Shown piece by piece: positions 7,291 through 15,239 of a DNA stretch of 64,000 bases. The stretch's first letter is position 1. The number at the start of each line of letters is the position of its first letter. The stretch spans positions 1-64,000 of IMG/VR virus record IMGVR_UViG_3300038465_000158; one strand, written 5' to 3'. The stretch comes from a virus. Position numbers and translations under genes: made by a program. Under the pieces are notes generated by a model, which did no database searches, had not been told where the DNA came from, and was given only the letters and a program-made list of their open reading frames with translations.

Positions 7291-7641
7291 ATGAACGAGA
7301 AGCGTTGGGAAGACTTTGAAAAGTCACTCTCTGAAGACTGGCAACAACCGACAATAGTCGGCATGGTCATCAAGAGGATGCAGAGATTGGGCTGGGGAAT
7401 TGTCTATCCCGAGGACTGGCCCAATCTCTGTGTACGTTGCAGAACTCTCATCGAGCCTGGAACAGTCCACAACATGTTCAACGGCAACCAGATGTTCGCT
7501 TGCGTCATTGAGAAAGACTTGTGCAGTTGTCATGACTTCGGTGGAGGACCAATTCACCGCGGTAAGAAATGTCGCTGCAATGGCGGCGAAGGATACGAAG
7601 ACCACTATCTGTCTGGAGGAATGGGACATGCGATTAACTGA
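7291..7641 (+). CDS. Cys-rich hypothetical protein
   Basis: 116 residues. Cys residues occur in CVRC, CVIEKDLCSC and CRC, with several His residues (HDFGGGPIHRGKKC), consistent with metal binding. No named family. It overlaps the next gene by 14 nt. Confidence 0.65.
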   Translation: MNEKRWEDFEKSLSEDWQQPTIVGMVIKRMQRLGWGIVYPEDWPNLCVRCRTLIEPGTVHNMFNGNQMFACVIEKDLCSCHDFGGGPIHRGKKCRCNGGEGYEDHYLSGGMGHAIN

Positions 7642-8044
7642 GGAACAATTGCACAATTTGTTGCAACAGTCACTTGATGAAGGTGACCCAATCAATTGGC
7701 CTGGGAAATTCATTGTCAAGATTCTCGACGCGCAAGGCAAGGAGGAAACTCCTGACGAATTGCTAAAAGCACTGGGAGAACTGGTCGATAGCATTTCAGG
7801 TACGGTCAACGCACTCGGAAAAGTTGCGAAGATTCAGCGTGATACTGAACGAATCATGCGCGGTCAAGCAATGGACACCAAAGAAGTCAATGAGCACTTC
7901 GCAGCCAAAGATGAAGAAATCGCTCGACTTCGTGAAATCATCGTCCGAGCACGACTCGGCGTTCATCCGATTGCGAAGTTCCGTGTCGATGCAGAAGAAG
8001 TTCGAGACATTCTCGATGAGATGTATTGGGAAAGGCAAACATGA
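7628..8044 (+). CDS. Hypothetical helical protein
   Basis: 138 residues from ATG 7628, just inside the previous gene. It is largely helical with heptad-like spacing (residues 50-115). It ends in ATGA overlap with the next gene. Function not recognised. Confidence 0.6.
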   Translation: MRLTEEQLHNLLQQSLDEGDPINWPGKFIVKILDAQGKEETPDELLKALGELVDSISGTVNALGKVAKIQRDTERIMRGQAMDTKEVNEHFAAKDEEIARLREIIVRARLGVHPIAKFRVDAEEVRDILDEMYWERQT

Positions 8045-8484
8045 ATTCAAATGAAGAACGTCGAGTCAAGGCACTCGAATTGGCCTTAGGGTCAATGTCC
8101 GCGTACAACGAGACAGTCAATAAAGACCATTTGGAATTAGTGAATCGAGCGGAGAAGTTTGACGAGTTTCTTCGTTCGGACAATGTGGAGACTCAAGTTG
8201 CTATCGTGATGACGGGTGAGCAACTGCAAGAGCATTTCAAGACTCGCGTCTCGCATCATTTTCAGCGCGCCGAGACGTACAAGTCTCAAGCAGATGCACT
8301 CGAATTAGAACAAGATGCGACTGACCAGACAATGAGTAACAATCCAGTCATGTCTCTTCGTGACAGCGAACGTCGTCACCGTCAACGCCACGACTACTTC
8401 AAGTTCTTGGAGGACTACATCTCTATAGGCAAGACGTATCAACTCGCTGAGAATGACATCTCACGTTTGGAGTTGACGAATTGA
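8041..8484 (+). CDS. Hypothetical coiled-coil protein
   Basis: 147 residues from ATG 8041. Charged helices throughout (ERRVKALELALG, HFQRAETYKSQADALELEQ) and no Cys. It closes this operon: a gap and a new promoter follow. Confidence 0.6.
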   Translation: MNSNEERRVKALELALGSMSAYNETVNKDHLELVNRAEKFDEFLRSDNVETQVAIVMTGEQLQEHFKTRVSHHFQRAETYKSQADALELEQDATDQTMSNNPVMSLRDSERRHRQRHDYFKFLEDYISIGKTYQLAENDISRLELTN

Positions 8485-8535
8485 GCATTGATTTCATCAT
8501 CAAAGTGAAAAGTTCTTAAAGAATTGCGCTGTTCT

Positions 8536-8555
8536 TTGTAAAAACGTGTTATAAT
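8536..8555 (+). promoter_or_regulatory. Extended -10 promoter
   Basis: GTAAAAACG-TGT-TATAAT (TATAAT at 8550-8555). No good -35 is present at 16-18 bp. A leader with GGACAAAGGACAGGAG leads to the gene at 8594. Confidence 0.65.
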
Positions 8556-8593
8556 TATTCTATGGCGCAAGGACAAAGGACAGGAGTTGAGTC

Positions 8594-8836
8594 ATGACAT
8601 TGAAGCGCGGGGTCGAGTACACCGATCAGGAACTCATCACTGCCGAGCATCGTCCTGGCGACCAGGGCCTTCGGAACTACCAAGCAGTGTACGCCAATGG
8701 CGACATCAAGACGTTTGCAGCGCAGACACTCGACGATGCAGTCGTCATCGCGCGAGAAGTCGGAGGCCGGTTCATCAATTCCAGACTGGATTGGTGCCGC
8801 TGGATTCGGGAAACAAAGGAGAAAAATGACGGATGA
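8594..8836 (+). CDS. Small hypothetical protein
   Basis: 80 residues. First gene behind the 8550 promoter, with GGACAGGAG upstream of the ATG. The sequence (VYANGDIKTFAAQTLDDAVVIAREVGG) suggests one beta-alpha domain. Another frame (8587-8829) is a shadow. Confidence 0.65.
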   Translation: MTLKRGVEYTDQELITAEHRPGDQGLRNYQAVYANGDIKTFAAQTLDDAVVIAREVGGRFINSRLDWCRWIRETKEKNDG

Positions 8837-9047
8837 ACAGACCAAGCCCGAAGTGTGGTTGGGCGATTTGGACGGACCGGAGGGCAACGCGTTCTCCATC
8901 CTTGGCAAGTGCAAGAAGGCACTTGACGGGGCTGGGTTGGACTCGCAAGCATTTTGGGACGAAGCCACCAGCGATGACTACACTCAAGTGCTCAAGACGG
9001 CGCACAAGTATTGCGACGTCCAGGACCACTCACTCGAGGAGTTGTAA
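8826..9047 (+). CDS. Small acidic hypothetical protein
   Basis: 73 residues from ATG 8826, overlapping its neighbour. It reads as a helical regulator-sized protein (GNAFSILGKCKKALDGAGL). No family is recognised. TAATG junction with the next gene. Confidence 0.6.
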   Translation: MTDEQTKPEVWLGDLDGPEGNAFSILGKCKKALDGAGLDSQAFWDEATSDDYTQVLKTAHKYCDVQDHSLEEL

Positions 9048-9340
9048 TGACGACGAAAATCTCAAAGAAAGTTACCGTCAACATTCCAACTCCCGAGTTG
9101 GAAAAGCAACATGACGTCATTGAGAGTGGCGCAAGCCAAACGCTCACTGATTTCTACGACTGGCTCTGCGAGAAGGGTTTTGTCATCGCCGAGTACGTCA
9201 AGTTCGAGGAGTACCGCGACAAGCAACTTGTGCCGACGTTCGTTCGGCCTGAGAAGTTGTTCGCAGACTTCTTCGACATCGATTTGGACAAAATCGAATC
9301 AGAACGCCGAGCGATACTTGAGGTATTGCGAGAAAGCTAA
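9047..9340 (+). CDS. Small conserved phage protein (LTDFYDWLCEKG family)
   Basis: 97 residues. The segment SGASQTLTDFYDWLCEKGFVIAEY matches a small phage family common in actinophages, with a DFxxWL..xG core of unknown role. The tail LFADFFDIDLDKIE is also typical. The start overlaps the previous TAA. Confidence 0.7.
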   Translation: MTTKISKKVTVNIPTPELEKQHDVIESGASQTLTDFYDWLCEKGFVIAEYVKFEEYRDKQLVPTFVRPEKLFADFFDIDLDKIESERRAILEVLRES

Positions 9341-9344
9341 CATG

Positions 9345-9366
9345 TCGTGTAAAGACATGTTATAAT
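9345..9366 (+). promoter_or_regulatory. Extended -10 promoter
   Basis: GTGTAAAGACA-TGT-TATAAT (TATAAT at 9361-9366), then leader AGGGAAAGGACAAAAG before the ATG at 9391. ACATGT flanks the -10 on both sides. Confidence 0.7.
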
Positions 9367-9390
9367 TGACATGTAGGGAAAGGACAAAAG

Positions 9391-9921
9391 ATGGGTAGAG
9401 CAAAAGCAATTGGGTTCACTGGAACTCAGCAAGGCATGACACCGGAGCAAACTGACCGGTTGTTCATCCGAATTCGCGATCGCGTGTCGCATGTTGACAC
9501 TCCGGCAGCGCACCACGGTGACTGTGTCGGGGCGGATGCAGAATTCGACGCAATCGCGCGTCAGTTCAAGTGCAAAATGGTGATTCATCCGCCGCTTAAC
9601 ACCGCTAAGGAGGCGTTCTGCTTCCAAGAAGGCGACACTTCGTGGCCGCCTCTCGATTACATCGCACGAAATCATCAAATCGTTGACTTGTGCGACGTCT
9701 TGTACGCCGCTCCTGCTGGATTTGAAGAGGAACTTCGTTCCGGAACTTGGTCGACAATCCGGTATGCGTGCAAAGTCGGGCGTGAGACCATCATCATCTG
9801 GCCTGACGGTCTGGTGACGAACATCGAGGCGAACGCGAAGGACTATGACACTCTTCCTCAGTTCACTCACGTTGATTCGCGCGGCAAGAAGGTCGCCAAT
9901 TCCATGGAGTTGCAGCAGTGA
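9391..9921 (+). CDS. SLOG-like Rossmann-fold protein
   Basis: 176 residues. It opens with IGFTGTQQGMT and continues HHGDCVGADAEF, then IHPP. This is the nucleotide-binding loop and glycine-rich pattern of SLOG superfamily proteins (the DprA/lysine-decarboxylase-like fold). Members sense or process nucleotide ligands. In phages their role is usually undefined. First gene behind its own promoter, followed by a coupled gene cluster. Confidence 0.75.
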   Translation: MGRAKAIGFTGTQQGMTPEQTDRLFIRIRDRVSHVDTPAAHHGDCVGADAEFDAIARQFKCKMVIHPPLNTAKEAFCFQEGDTSWPPLDYIARNHQIVDLCDVLYAAPAGFEEELRSGTWSTIRYACKVGRETIIIWPDGLVTNIEANAKDYDTLPQFTHVDSRGKKVANSMELQQ

Positions 9922-10310
9922 GGTTCGCAATCGTCATCAATGACCCTGGCACTTCAATCAATGGTCTGCCTGAGGGAGTACCGCACACATACGTCGTCGG
10001 GCCGTTTGCTTCGAGTGAGCAAGCTTCGGAGTACGCCTCTGGCAGCGAACTTGCCCTTGGCGCGTTCACAACTGAGGTCGCTGAACTTGAGAGTCCTCTC
10101 GGTGGAGACCGCACGATTGACCGTACTGAACTCGAGCACTACGCAAGTGAACTTCGCATGGCGGAAGCAACAATACGTGAGCAACTTGCTGTGCTTCAGC
10201 GCATTCGAGGTTCGCATCGACGCAATACTGGCAGCATTGACGTGTGCATTGATGACCGCCAAGCATGGCCATGTCGGACAGTTCGCTGGCTCAACGGGGA
10301 GCTAGCGTGA
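9918..10310 (+). CDS. Hypothetical protein
   Basis: 130 residues from a GTG that overlaps the previous TGA, with GGAG upstream. The N-terminal half (VVGPFASSEQASEYASGSE) looks like a small alpha/beta domain. The second half has a short coiled coil. Function not recognised. Confidence 0.6.
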   Translation: MRFAIVINDPGTSINGLPEGVPHTYVVGPFASSEQASEYASGSELALGAFTTEVAELESPLGGDRTIDRTELEHYASELRMAEATIREQLAVLQRIRGSHRRNTGSIDVCIDDRQAWPCRTVRWLNGELA

Positions 10311-10843
10311 GATGGCCTTGGCAACCAAAGTTGCCTGAGGAACTTGCCGCACCTGCGCCAAGACCAACCCCAAAGACTCCAGAGCAACTGTGGAAAGAGC
10401 ACGAGGAGTACCGAAATCGAGTTGCGGACGCTCTAAGACGACGATGTCGATGTAGTCATTCAGCGTTTGAGCATCCCAAGCAGAAACGACAAATGCGAGC
10501 GTTTCCGCCGGGCCAAATTCACATGGTTCCGTCTCATGAATCAATTTGTAATGGAATGATTCAAATTGGTGACACAAATCAATATCGTCCGTGTGACTGT
10601 CCAGTGTATTTAGAGCTCGGTGTGAGAACGTATGACCGTCCACCGGACCCGCATGTACGCGGCGCATATCAATCCAACTATCCTCGAGGACATCGTGTTG
10701 AAGACGTGACTATCTCTGGTAGACCGGGGAGTGCTACAACAGTTTGCAACGTGTGCAGACTCCCAGTAAAATGGATTAGTAGGACAGGCGGTATGCGCAA
10801 TGGCGAGAAGGGCTATTGGCAACACGAAAGAGCGACGAGATGA
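10307..10843 (+). CDS. Cys/His-rich hypothetical protein
   Basis: 178 residues from GTG 10307, which has GGGGAG just upstream and overlaps the preceding stop. A longer ATG start at 10265 would overlap by 46 nt. Several Cys/His clusters (CRCSHSAFEH, CDCP, CNVC) suggest two zinc sites. The C-terminus (GGMRNGEKGYWQHE) is His-containing. No known family. Confidence 0.6.
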   Translation: MRWPWQPKLPEELAAPAPRPTPKTPEQLWKEHEEYRNRVADALRRRCRCSHSAFEHPKQKRQMRAFPPGQIHMVPSHESICNGMIQIGDTNQYRPCDCPVYLELGVRTYDRPPDPHVRGAYQSNYPRGHRVEDVTISGRPGSATTVCNVCRLPVKWISRTGGMRNGEKGYWQHERATR

Positions 10844-11064
10844 CAACACCTATGCTTTGCAAGAATTGCGGCGATGAAATTACTGGAGACACTGACATCG
10901 GTGTCCCGTATGTTCACGTCTGGTGGAGGTTGTTGAACGTGCCGGAGGAGTTCGGGAAGAACTGCCTCATCTCATCATGGATTCGTCATCACGGTGGCGA
11001 GATTCCAGCAATCGAATTGATTAGCAGTGCAGAACCCGAGGAGGACAATGACCAGAGCGAGTAA
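10840..11064 (+). CDS. Small zinc-binding hypothetical protein
   Basis: 74 residues. CKNCGDEI at the N-terminus is a half zinc ribbon. VHVWWRLLNVPEEFG and an acidic tail follow. ATGA overlap with the upstream gene and a short overlap with the next. Confidence 0.6.
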   Translation: MTTPMLCKNCGDEITGDTDIGVPYVHVWWRLLNVPEEFGKNCLISSWIRHHGGEIPAIELISSAEPEEDNDQSE

Positions 11065-11533
11065 CGACGGAGCAGTGCAAGGAGTCACGGCAGGCGACGC
11101 CCTCAAGGTCATTCTCGGCGGCCAAAGCGAAGACGACCAGGTACATGTGTACCCTGAGGAATTCGCTCGTCAAATTCGAGAAGCGCCGCCGGAGCCTTGG
11201 GTCGGTGATGATGCGTACAGCATGTGCGCCAACTATCTCGCTCGCCAGATTCTTGAGTGGTTAGAAGAGGACTTGACTCGACTCAATGACCCAGTCGACA
11301 ATGCATATGAGCCCTGGGAAGTTGACGAAAATGGTGAACGCAATTGGAACGTTCGACCAGCAGTCACCATTCAAGGTTGGTCGGAGCGCATGAAGGAAGA
11401 CGGACGTTTTCCAAACGGCATGTTCGGTTGTACTGGTTTTCAGTGGGGTTGGGCGTGCAACGCCGCAAGAGCGATTCTCGATGCTCCTCCAGTTCCGAAT
11501 CCAGCAATCATCACGATTGGTGGCGATGACTGA
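11048..11533 (+). CDS. Hypothetical protein
   Basis: 161 residues. The ATG at 11048 lies in GAGGAGGACAATG, a strong but close ribosome site. Acidic, with Trp-rich segments (GCTGFQWGWACNAAR). No recognised domain. Overlaps the next gene by 8 nt. Confidence 0.65.
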   Translation: MTRASNDGAVQGVTAGDALKVILGGQSEDDQVHVYPEEFARQIREAPPEPWVGDDAYSMCANYLARQILEWLEEDLTRLNDPVDNAYEPWEVDENGERNWNVRPAVTIQGWSERMKEDGRFPNGMFGCTGFQWGWACNAARAILDAPPVPNPAIITIGGDD

Positions 11534-11858
11534 GGAAGACAATTCTGAAGTGTACGATGATTCTGTCTTTGCGGCGTTCAATCACAATCGTGTTGTGAGA
11601 TATGCATTTACTACAGCTCTCACGATTACTCGGCCGATGTTCGAGATAGCTATGGAGCGATACTTGAATGAACAGCATGTACGTCCCGCTCCGCGCACTG
11701 TCTTCAATTCGCTTGACTTGTGGGAGCATGTTGATGCCACTCCGCACAAATTCGTTGATAAGACGATTGACACTGCGCCAAAACGGACGACACGAGTTGA
11801 CGGTCGAGGTCTCATCAAACCAAGGAGTGCAATCACTGACATTCTGGAGGCTGACTGA
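11526..11858 (+). CDS. Hypothetical protein
   Basis: 110 residues from ATG 11526. Helical and without Cys. It is joined to its neighbour by a one-base TGATG overlap. Nothing in it is recognisable. Confidence 0.6.
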   Translation: MTEEDNSEVYDDSVFAAFNHNRVVRYAFTTALTITRPMFEIAMERYLNEQHVRPAPRTVFNSLDLWEHVDATPHKFVDKTIDTAPKRTTRVDGRGLIKPRSAITDILEAD

Positions 11859-12088
11859 TGCACTTCGTTTGGCAAGTTTCTGTGAGCATCTTCGGGGCCG
11901 TGTGGAGCTACTGCGCTTGGCGAGGCGTCAAAGAGTACTGGCATCAGTTTCGGATGTGGGAACTTCATCGGCAGCATCCCGACAAGTCGATTTATGCTGG
12001 TAGACTACGTCCGAATAGCAAAGTGCATTATTTCGTTGGAGAAGAAGCGTACAATAAGTGGATGAGGAGTCATGGCAAATTACGGTGA
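11858..12088 (+). CDS. Small protein with hydrophobic N-terminus
   Basis: 76 residues. The first 20 (MHFVWQVSVSIFGAVWSYCA) are hydrophobic enough for one membrane segment. The rest is basic and aromatic. Topology is inferred. Function unknown. Confidence 0.6.
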   Translation: MHFVWQVSVSIFGAVWSYCAWRGVKEYWHQFRMWELHRQHPDKSIYAGRLRPNSKVHYFVGEEAYNKWMRSHGKLR

Positions 12089-12284
12089 TTTGAGAGTTTC
12101 ACGAGTTCTTTCAGAGGACAACGATTTCGTTGTTTTGGAAGTTGGCAAGCGAGACGATGTTGTCTTTCACTTGCAGCAAAGCGAAGAGACTGGCGAGACT
12201 GTTGGTGGCGACAAGTTCATGACAATCATTTTCGTGCGTCAAGTGGATGGCAAAATTGAGACATGGGATCCGTTTAAAGAGTAG
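12072..12284 (+). CDS. Small beta-rich hypothetical protein
   Basis: 70 residues. Alternating hydrophobic strands (FVVLEVG, FMTIIFVRQVDG) suggest a small beta barrel. It overlaps the preceding gene by 17 nt. Confidence 0.6.
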   Translation: MANYGDLRVSRVLSEDNDFVVLEVGKRDDVVFHLQQSEETGETVGGDKFMTIIFVRQVDGKIETWDPFKE

Positions 12285-12290
12285 GTATTT

Positions 12291-12464
12291 TTGAAATGTG
12301 GATTGAGAATTGCAAATGGACATCCATACAATAAAATGACTACTCAAATTCATTGCTTTCATCGAGCAACTGAGGAATTTCATGGAGTTTTATTTTGCCC
12401 AAAACATGCAAGGCAACTTCAGGAAGTCGGTAGCATTTTACCGCTTATGATTCGCACAACGTAG
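12291..12464 (+). CDS. Small Cys/His protein (TTG or internal ATG start)
   Basis: 57 residues when read from TTG 12291. ATG 12336 gives a 42-residue version. Cys3, Cys22, His24, Cys36 and His39 are spaced like a small zinc-binding protein (IHCFHRATEEFHG...LFCPKHA). It ends immediately before a promoter. The ribosome site is weak, so the start is uncertain. Confidence 0.45.
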   Translation: MKCGLRIANGHPYNKMTTQIHCFHRATEEFHGVLFCPKHARQLQEVGSILPLMIRTT

Positions 12465-12471
12465 TCATGGT

Positions 12472-12492
12472 GATGCATAAATATGTTATAAT
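12472..12492 (+). promoter_or_regulatory. Extended -10 promoter
   Basis: ATGCATAAATA-TGT-TATAAT (TATAAT at 12487-12492). The leader contains ACAAAGGACGGG. It drives the small membrane protein at 12526 and the genes after it. Confidence 0.7.
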
Positions 12493-12525
12493 GTACGTAT
12501 GCGGTAATGACAAAGGACGGGCTGA

Positions 12526-12651
12526 ATGATTCTTCACTGGGTGGAAAAGGCAATAGAGATCGCGGTTCTCGGTTTGGGAGGCGCTCTTGCGATTGGGGTC
12601 TGCATCATAGGTTACTATGATGTTGAGGCCCAAAGGCACTGGAAGAAATGA
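12526..12651 (+). CDS. 41-residue single-pass membrane protein
   Basis: It begins at ATG 12526, 10 nt after AAAGGACGGG, and reads MILHWVEKAIEIAVLGLG... with one strongly hydrophobic helix (residues 11-31) and a short basic C-terminus (QRHWKK). It is the first gene behind a promoter. Phage miniproteins of this shape often act on the membrane, but no specific role can be assigned. Confidence 0.55.
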   Translation: MILHWVEKAIEIAVLGLGGALAIGVCIIGYYDVEAQRHWKK

Positions 12652-12655
12652 GTAC

Positions 12656-12811
12656 ATGCCAGCACTTTATTGCATCCATGGCAGAAATCTCAACAGCAAG
12701 GACATCTGTTACAAATGCGAAGAGCACGAAGTCGAGGAGTTCCTCAAATGGCTAGATTCGCTTCTCCACGGAACGCTTTTCGTGGGACGGAACGCCGGCC
12801 CAGCAATCTGA
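12656..12811 (+). CDS. Small zinc-binding protein
   Basis: 51 residues from ATG 12656. The pattern CIHGRN...CYKCEEHEVEEFLKWLD (CxH plus CxxC and His) suggests one zinc site followed by an amphipathic helix. The next gene starts inside it in another frame. Confidence 0.5.
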   Translation: MPALYCIHGRNLNSKDICYKCEEHEVEEFLKWLDSLLHGTLFVGRNAGPAI

Positions 12812-12945
12812 CGTTCGTTCAAAATCAGATGTGGGGAAGTAAGAGAAAACCTCTCCTCTGCCGGTTGTTCGGGCACAAACGACATCCACGATATGACTAT
12901 TGCACTCGTGACTACTGGTCACTACCTCAGAAGTTGATGAAGTGA
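12748..12945 (+). CDS. Small basic protein, start uncertain
   Basis: 65 residues from ATG 12748, which has GAGGAG 8 nt upstream but lies within the previous gene. ATG 12829 gives a 38-residue form. The C-terminal part (LLCRLFGHKRHPR...CTRDYW) resembles short phage proteins with a C-x-x-x-GHK pattern. Confidence 0.4.
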   Translation: MARFASPRNAFRGTERRPSNLTFVQNQMWGSKRKPLLCRLFGHKRHPRYDYCTRDYWSLPQKLMK

Positions 12946-12969
12946 AAAAAGCAAACAAGGACATAGGAC

Positions 12970-13710
12970 ATGAGCAAGCCGGAACAACGACTTAGAAAAA
13001 AGATGCCCGCGGTCGCGAAAGCGCTCGATGAGCAAGAATGGATTTGGGACGTCTCTCGAAAAGGACATCTCAAACTCGTTTCGCCGACTGGGCAAGCAGT
13101 CTATGGTGCTGGTACACCGAGCGATAGACGGTCAGACATGAATCTTCTGGCAGAATTGAAGCGACACGGACTGAATCTGAGCGACGACATCGTCCGTCTC
13201 TACGTGCCGCCGAAGGACAAGGCGCTACCAAACGAGACAATCGCGGCGCAAAAAGCTGCAGACGAAGCTCATGCGCTTGAGTTGACAGTGCAAGAGTCTT
13301 TGAAGTTCATGAACATGGGTGAAGTTGTGAAGTTTCTCGGCGACAAGTTTGCCACAATCATTGAGTGGCGAGACGCTGGATTTCTGCAGGAAACGCGCAA
13401 TCCCAATGGTCACCACAGAGGTCACTACTTTCTTCGGTCGGACGTCGAAGCATTTTCTGTGTCGGAAGAGTACATCGAACTCCGTGGCGGACCGAAACGG
13501 CAGCACAAGGAAAAAGTTGTAGTTGCCCCTGAGCCAGTTCTCATTGAGGACCCTTCCGTGGTACGGTTACAAATGGTAGTAACTAGAAGGTCAACGCAAG
13601 AGATGACCTTACAAGAACTTGCAGAGGCAGTCGCCGACGCAATCGCACCAAAGATTGAGGACCTCGTCAGAGAGACGATGCGCGCTTACTTCAAAGGAGT
13701 GGAGTGGTAG
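12970..13710 (+). CDS. HicA-like domain fused to a winged HTH-like domain
   Basis: 246 residues. The N-terminus (KGHLKLVSPTGQ...GTPSDRRSDMNLLAELKRHG) has the layout of HicA-like double-stranded-RNA-binding-fold domains often found in phages. The middle (MGEVVKFLG...WRDAGFLQETRNPNGHHRGHYFLRSDVEAF) resembles MerR/excisionase-type DNA binding. A C-terminal helical segment follows. It is probably a regulator. Both domain calls are by eye. Confidence 0.55.
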   Translation: MSKPEQRLRKKMPAVAKALDEQEWIWDVSRKGHLKLVSPTGQAVYGAGTPSDRRSDMNLLAELKRHGLNLSDDIVRLYVPPKDKALPNETIAAQKAADEAHALELTVQESLKFMNMGEVVKFLGDKFATIIEWRDAGFLQETRNPNGHHRGHYFLRSDVEAFSVSEEYIELRGGPKRQHKEKVVVAPEPVLIEDPSVVRLQMVVTRRSTQEMTLQELAEAVADAIAPKIEDLVRETMRAYFKGVEW

Positions 13711-14294
13711 TGGCAAAGACAGAAGATGTTGACGAAGGCAAATGCTACGTCATTCCAATTTCTCCAAACGAAGATGTTTTCGTCTCGGGAAACTTTCCGC
13801 TCACGCAAGTCGAGGCAGACAGACTCATTACAATTCTGTCAGCGATGATGTCGGGTCTCATCGACAACGAAGTTGACCGGTCATTGAAACCGAAGAAGGT
13901 TGAGAAGGCGACACAGTCGGCAACAGAAGTAGCGGTCTTGCCTCCGGAAGGACATGAACCGCCAGACGAACCAGCATCAATTCCGCTTAGAAATGCTGCA
14001 GACGTGCCAGTAGTTTTTCCACCGAGTAAGGACGCTCTTCACACCACGTCTCAAATTTCTGAGGACGACGGCAAAATCATTGAAGATGTGGATGATGGTA
14101 CCTACGTCATCTGGGTGAAAGTTGCTGCTCGTCTTGAGAGCAGGGACATTGACATTTTCCGCTGCAACAAGAAGACCTCAAGTGTCCATTCTGTTCAGCA
14201 AGTCATGGCGACACGGTATCCGTTCCTCAAATGTCAAGTCGTTGACTTGCCAAAAGGAATGTCTCGCATTCAAGTTTCTCGAAAAGATGGTTAG
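13710..14294 (+). CDS. Hypothetical protein
   Basis: 194 residues from GTG 13710 (AGGAG 10 nt upstream; GTG 13704 is the alternative), overlapping the previous TAG. It has two apparent domains separated by a Pro/Glu-rich linker (PPEGHEPPDEPASIP). The end reads LKCQVVDLPKGMSRIQVSRKD. Function unknown. Confidence 0.6.
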   Translation: MAKTEDVDEGKCYVIPISPNEDVFVSGNFPLTQVEADRLITILSAMMSGLIDNEVDRSLKPKKVEKATQSATEVAVLPPEGHEPPDEPASIPLRNAADVPVVFPPSKDALHTTSQISEDDGKIIEDVDDGTYVIWVKVAARLESRDIDIFRCNKKTSSVHSVQQVMATRYPFLKCQVVDLPKGMSRIQVSRKDG

Positions 14295-14298
14295 GTTG

Positions 14299-14319
14299 CA
14301 CGCATAAAGATGTTATAAT
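14299..14319 (+). promoter_or_regulatory. Extended -10 promoter
   Basis: CACGCATAAAGA-TGT-TATAAT (TATAAT at 14314-14319), followed by leader ACTAGGACAAAGGACAAAAG. Confidence 0.75.
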
Positions 14320-14355
14320 GTCAACGTGACATTGTAACTAGGACAAAGGACAAAA

Positions 14356-14622
14356 GTGGCTGAGACTGTTGAAGTGGAGATTGATTTTGCTGTTGCGCCG
14401 ATGCAATATCCGGACATGATGAGCGAACTCAAGAAATTTTTCGAGGAAGTGAAGAGTCTCGACGTCGCTGTCGTGATGACCGACCCGATTGGGCCGGGGG
14501 GTGGTTGGCCTGTTCTCAAACTTTCAGGGCAGAAAGATGATGTGGTCATGGTGCTTATGGCTCACGGCTACGAGGACCAGGTAGAGGAGTTGACGTTCGA
14601 TGATGCCGAATCTCAACCTTGA
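14356..14622 (+). CDS. Small hypothetical protein
   Basis: 88 residues from GTG 14356 behind AAAGGACAAAA. An alpha/beta pattern (VVMTDPIGPGGGWPVLKLSG) resembles a small ferredoxin-like domain. First gene of the 14314 promoter. The following gene starts inside its 3' end. Confidence 0.6.
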   Translation: MAETVEVEIDFAVAPMQYPDMMSELKKFFEEVKSLDVAVVMTDPIGPGGGWPVLKLSGQKDDVVMVLMAHGYEDQVEELTFDDAESQP

Positions 14623-15168
14623 CCTCGAGTACATTGACCATCTGGCATTCGGTTCAGGACCAGTGAAATTGATGAACACCTGGGCAAAACTTTCTGAACG
14701 TGCCGGTCGCAATGACATGCCAGCAATTCTCGCTGAAGCACGCTCTACTGGTTCACTCATGCCAAGCGAAGTGGCTAAGGGACTCGCTGACGCGTGGACG
14801 ATGGCTGAATGGCTGGCACGAATCTTCGACAAGGACATCTGGCGAGTTATCTTTGGCATGGCATTGAGCGATGACGATTTCTTGACTGATGACGGTGTTG
14901 TTCTTCCGCACACTGAACTTCCTGAGGTTCTCACTCTCTCTGGCGCGGCGCCCTTCCTGATTACTCAGAAGGTATGTCCTGGACGAGCGACAAGGAAGAA
15001 GCGATCTGGTTCGCTCACCGTCTGGATCATGACGAGTTCGTTGGTCACGTGTACGAAATCACTGTTGGTCGCGAAGTCGTTCTCGCTAAGTTCGACGATC
15101 GAGGTGAAAGCGAATACGTCATCGACCTCGATTTGCTGTTCGAAGATGACGTTCAAGAGGTCGCGTAA
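14600..15168 (+). pseudogene. ADP-ribosyltransferase-like protein, frame interrupted
   Basis: From ATG 14600 the frame is sensible to about EVLTL near 14937, then breaks. The -1 (or +2) frame continues as WRGALPDYSEGMSWTSDKEE, then AIWFAHR and finally GESEYVID, ending at TAA 15168. R (WRG), S (SWTS) and E-x-E (ESE) are in the order and spacing of R-S-E ADP-ribosyltransferases. The break falls in CTCTCTCT (14934-14941): two bases fewer, or a -1 slip, would restore one ~190-residue protein. It may be a mutation, an assembly error or recoding. Confidence 0.6.
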
Positions 15169-15194
15169 AGTCGAAGTAAGTAGTGAAACCAATA

Positions 15195-15212
15195 GCAACT
15201 ATATGTTATAGT
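15195..15212 (+). promoter_or_regulatory. Extended -10 promoter (weak form)
   Basis: AACTATA-TGT-TATAGT (TATAGT at 15207-15212), then leader AGACAAAGGATAAAAG before ATG 15240. The CATAAAGA element is less clear here. Confidence 0.55.
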
Positions 15213-15239
15213 TTGCCATATCAAGACAAAGGATAAAAG

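Noticed and set aside
14600-15211. Intact 203-residue protein in one frame
   Set aside because: After ~14940 the 0 frame turns Ser/Lys/Thr-rich and unlike any domain, while the other frame continues an ART-like sequence.
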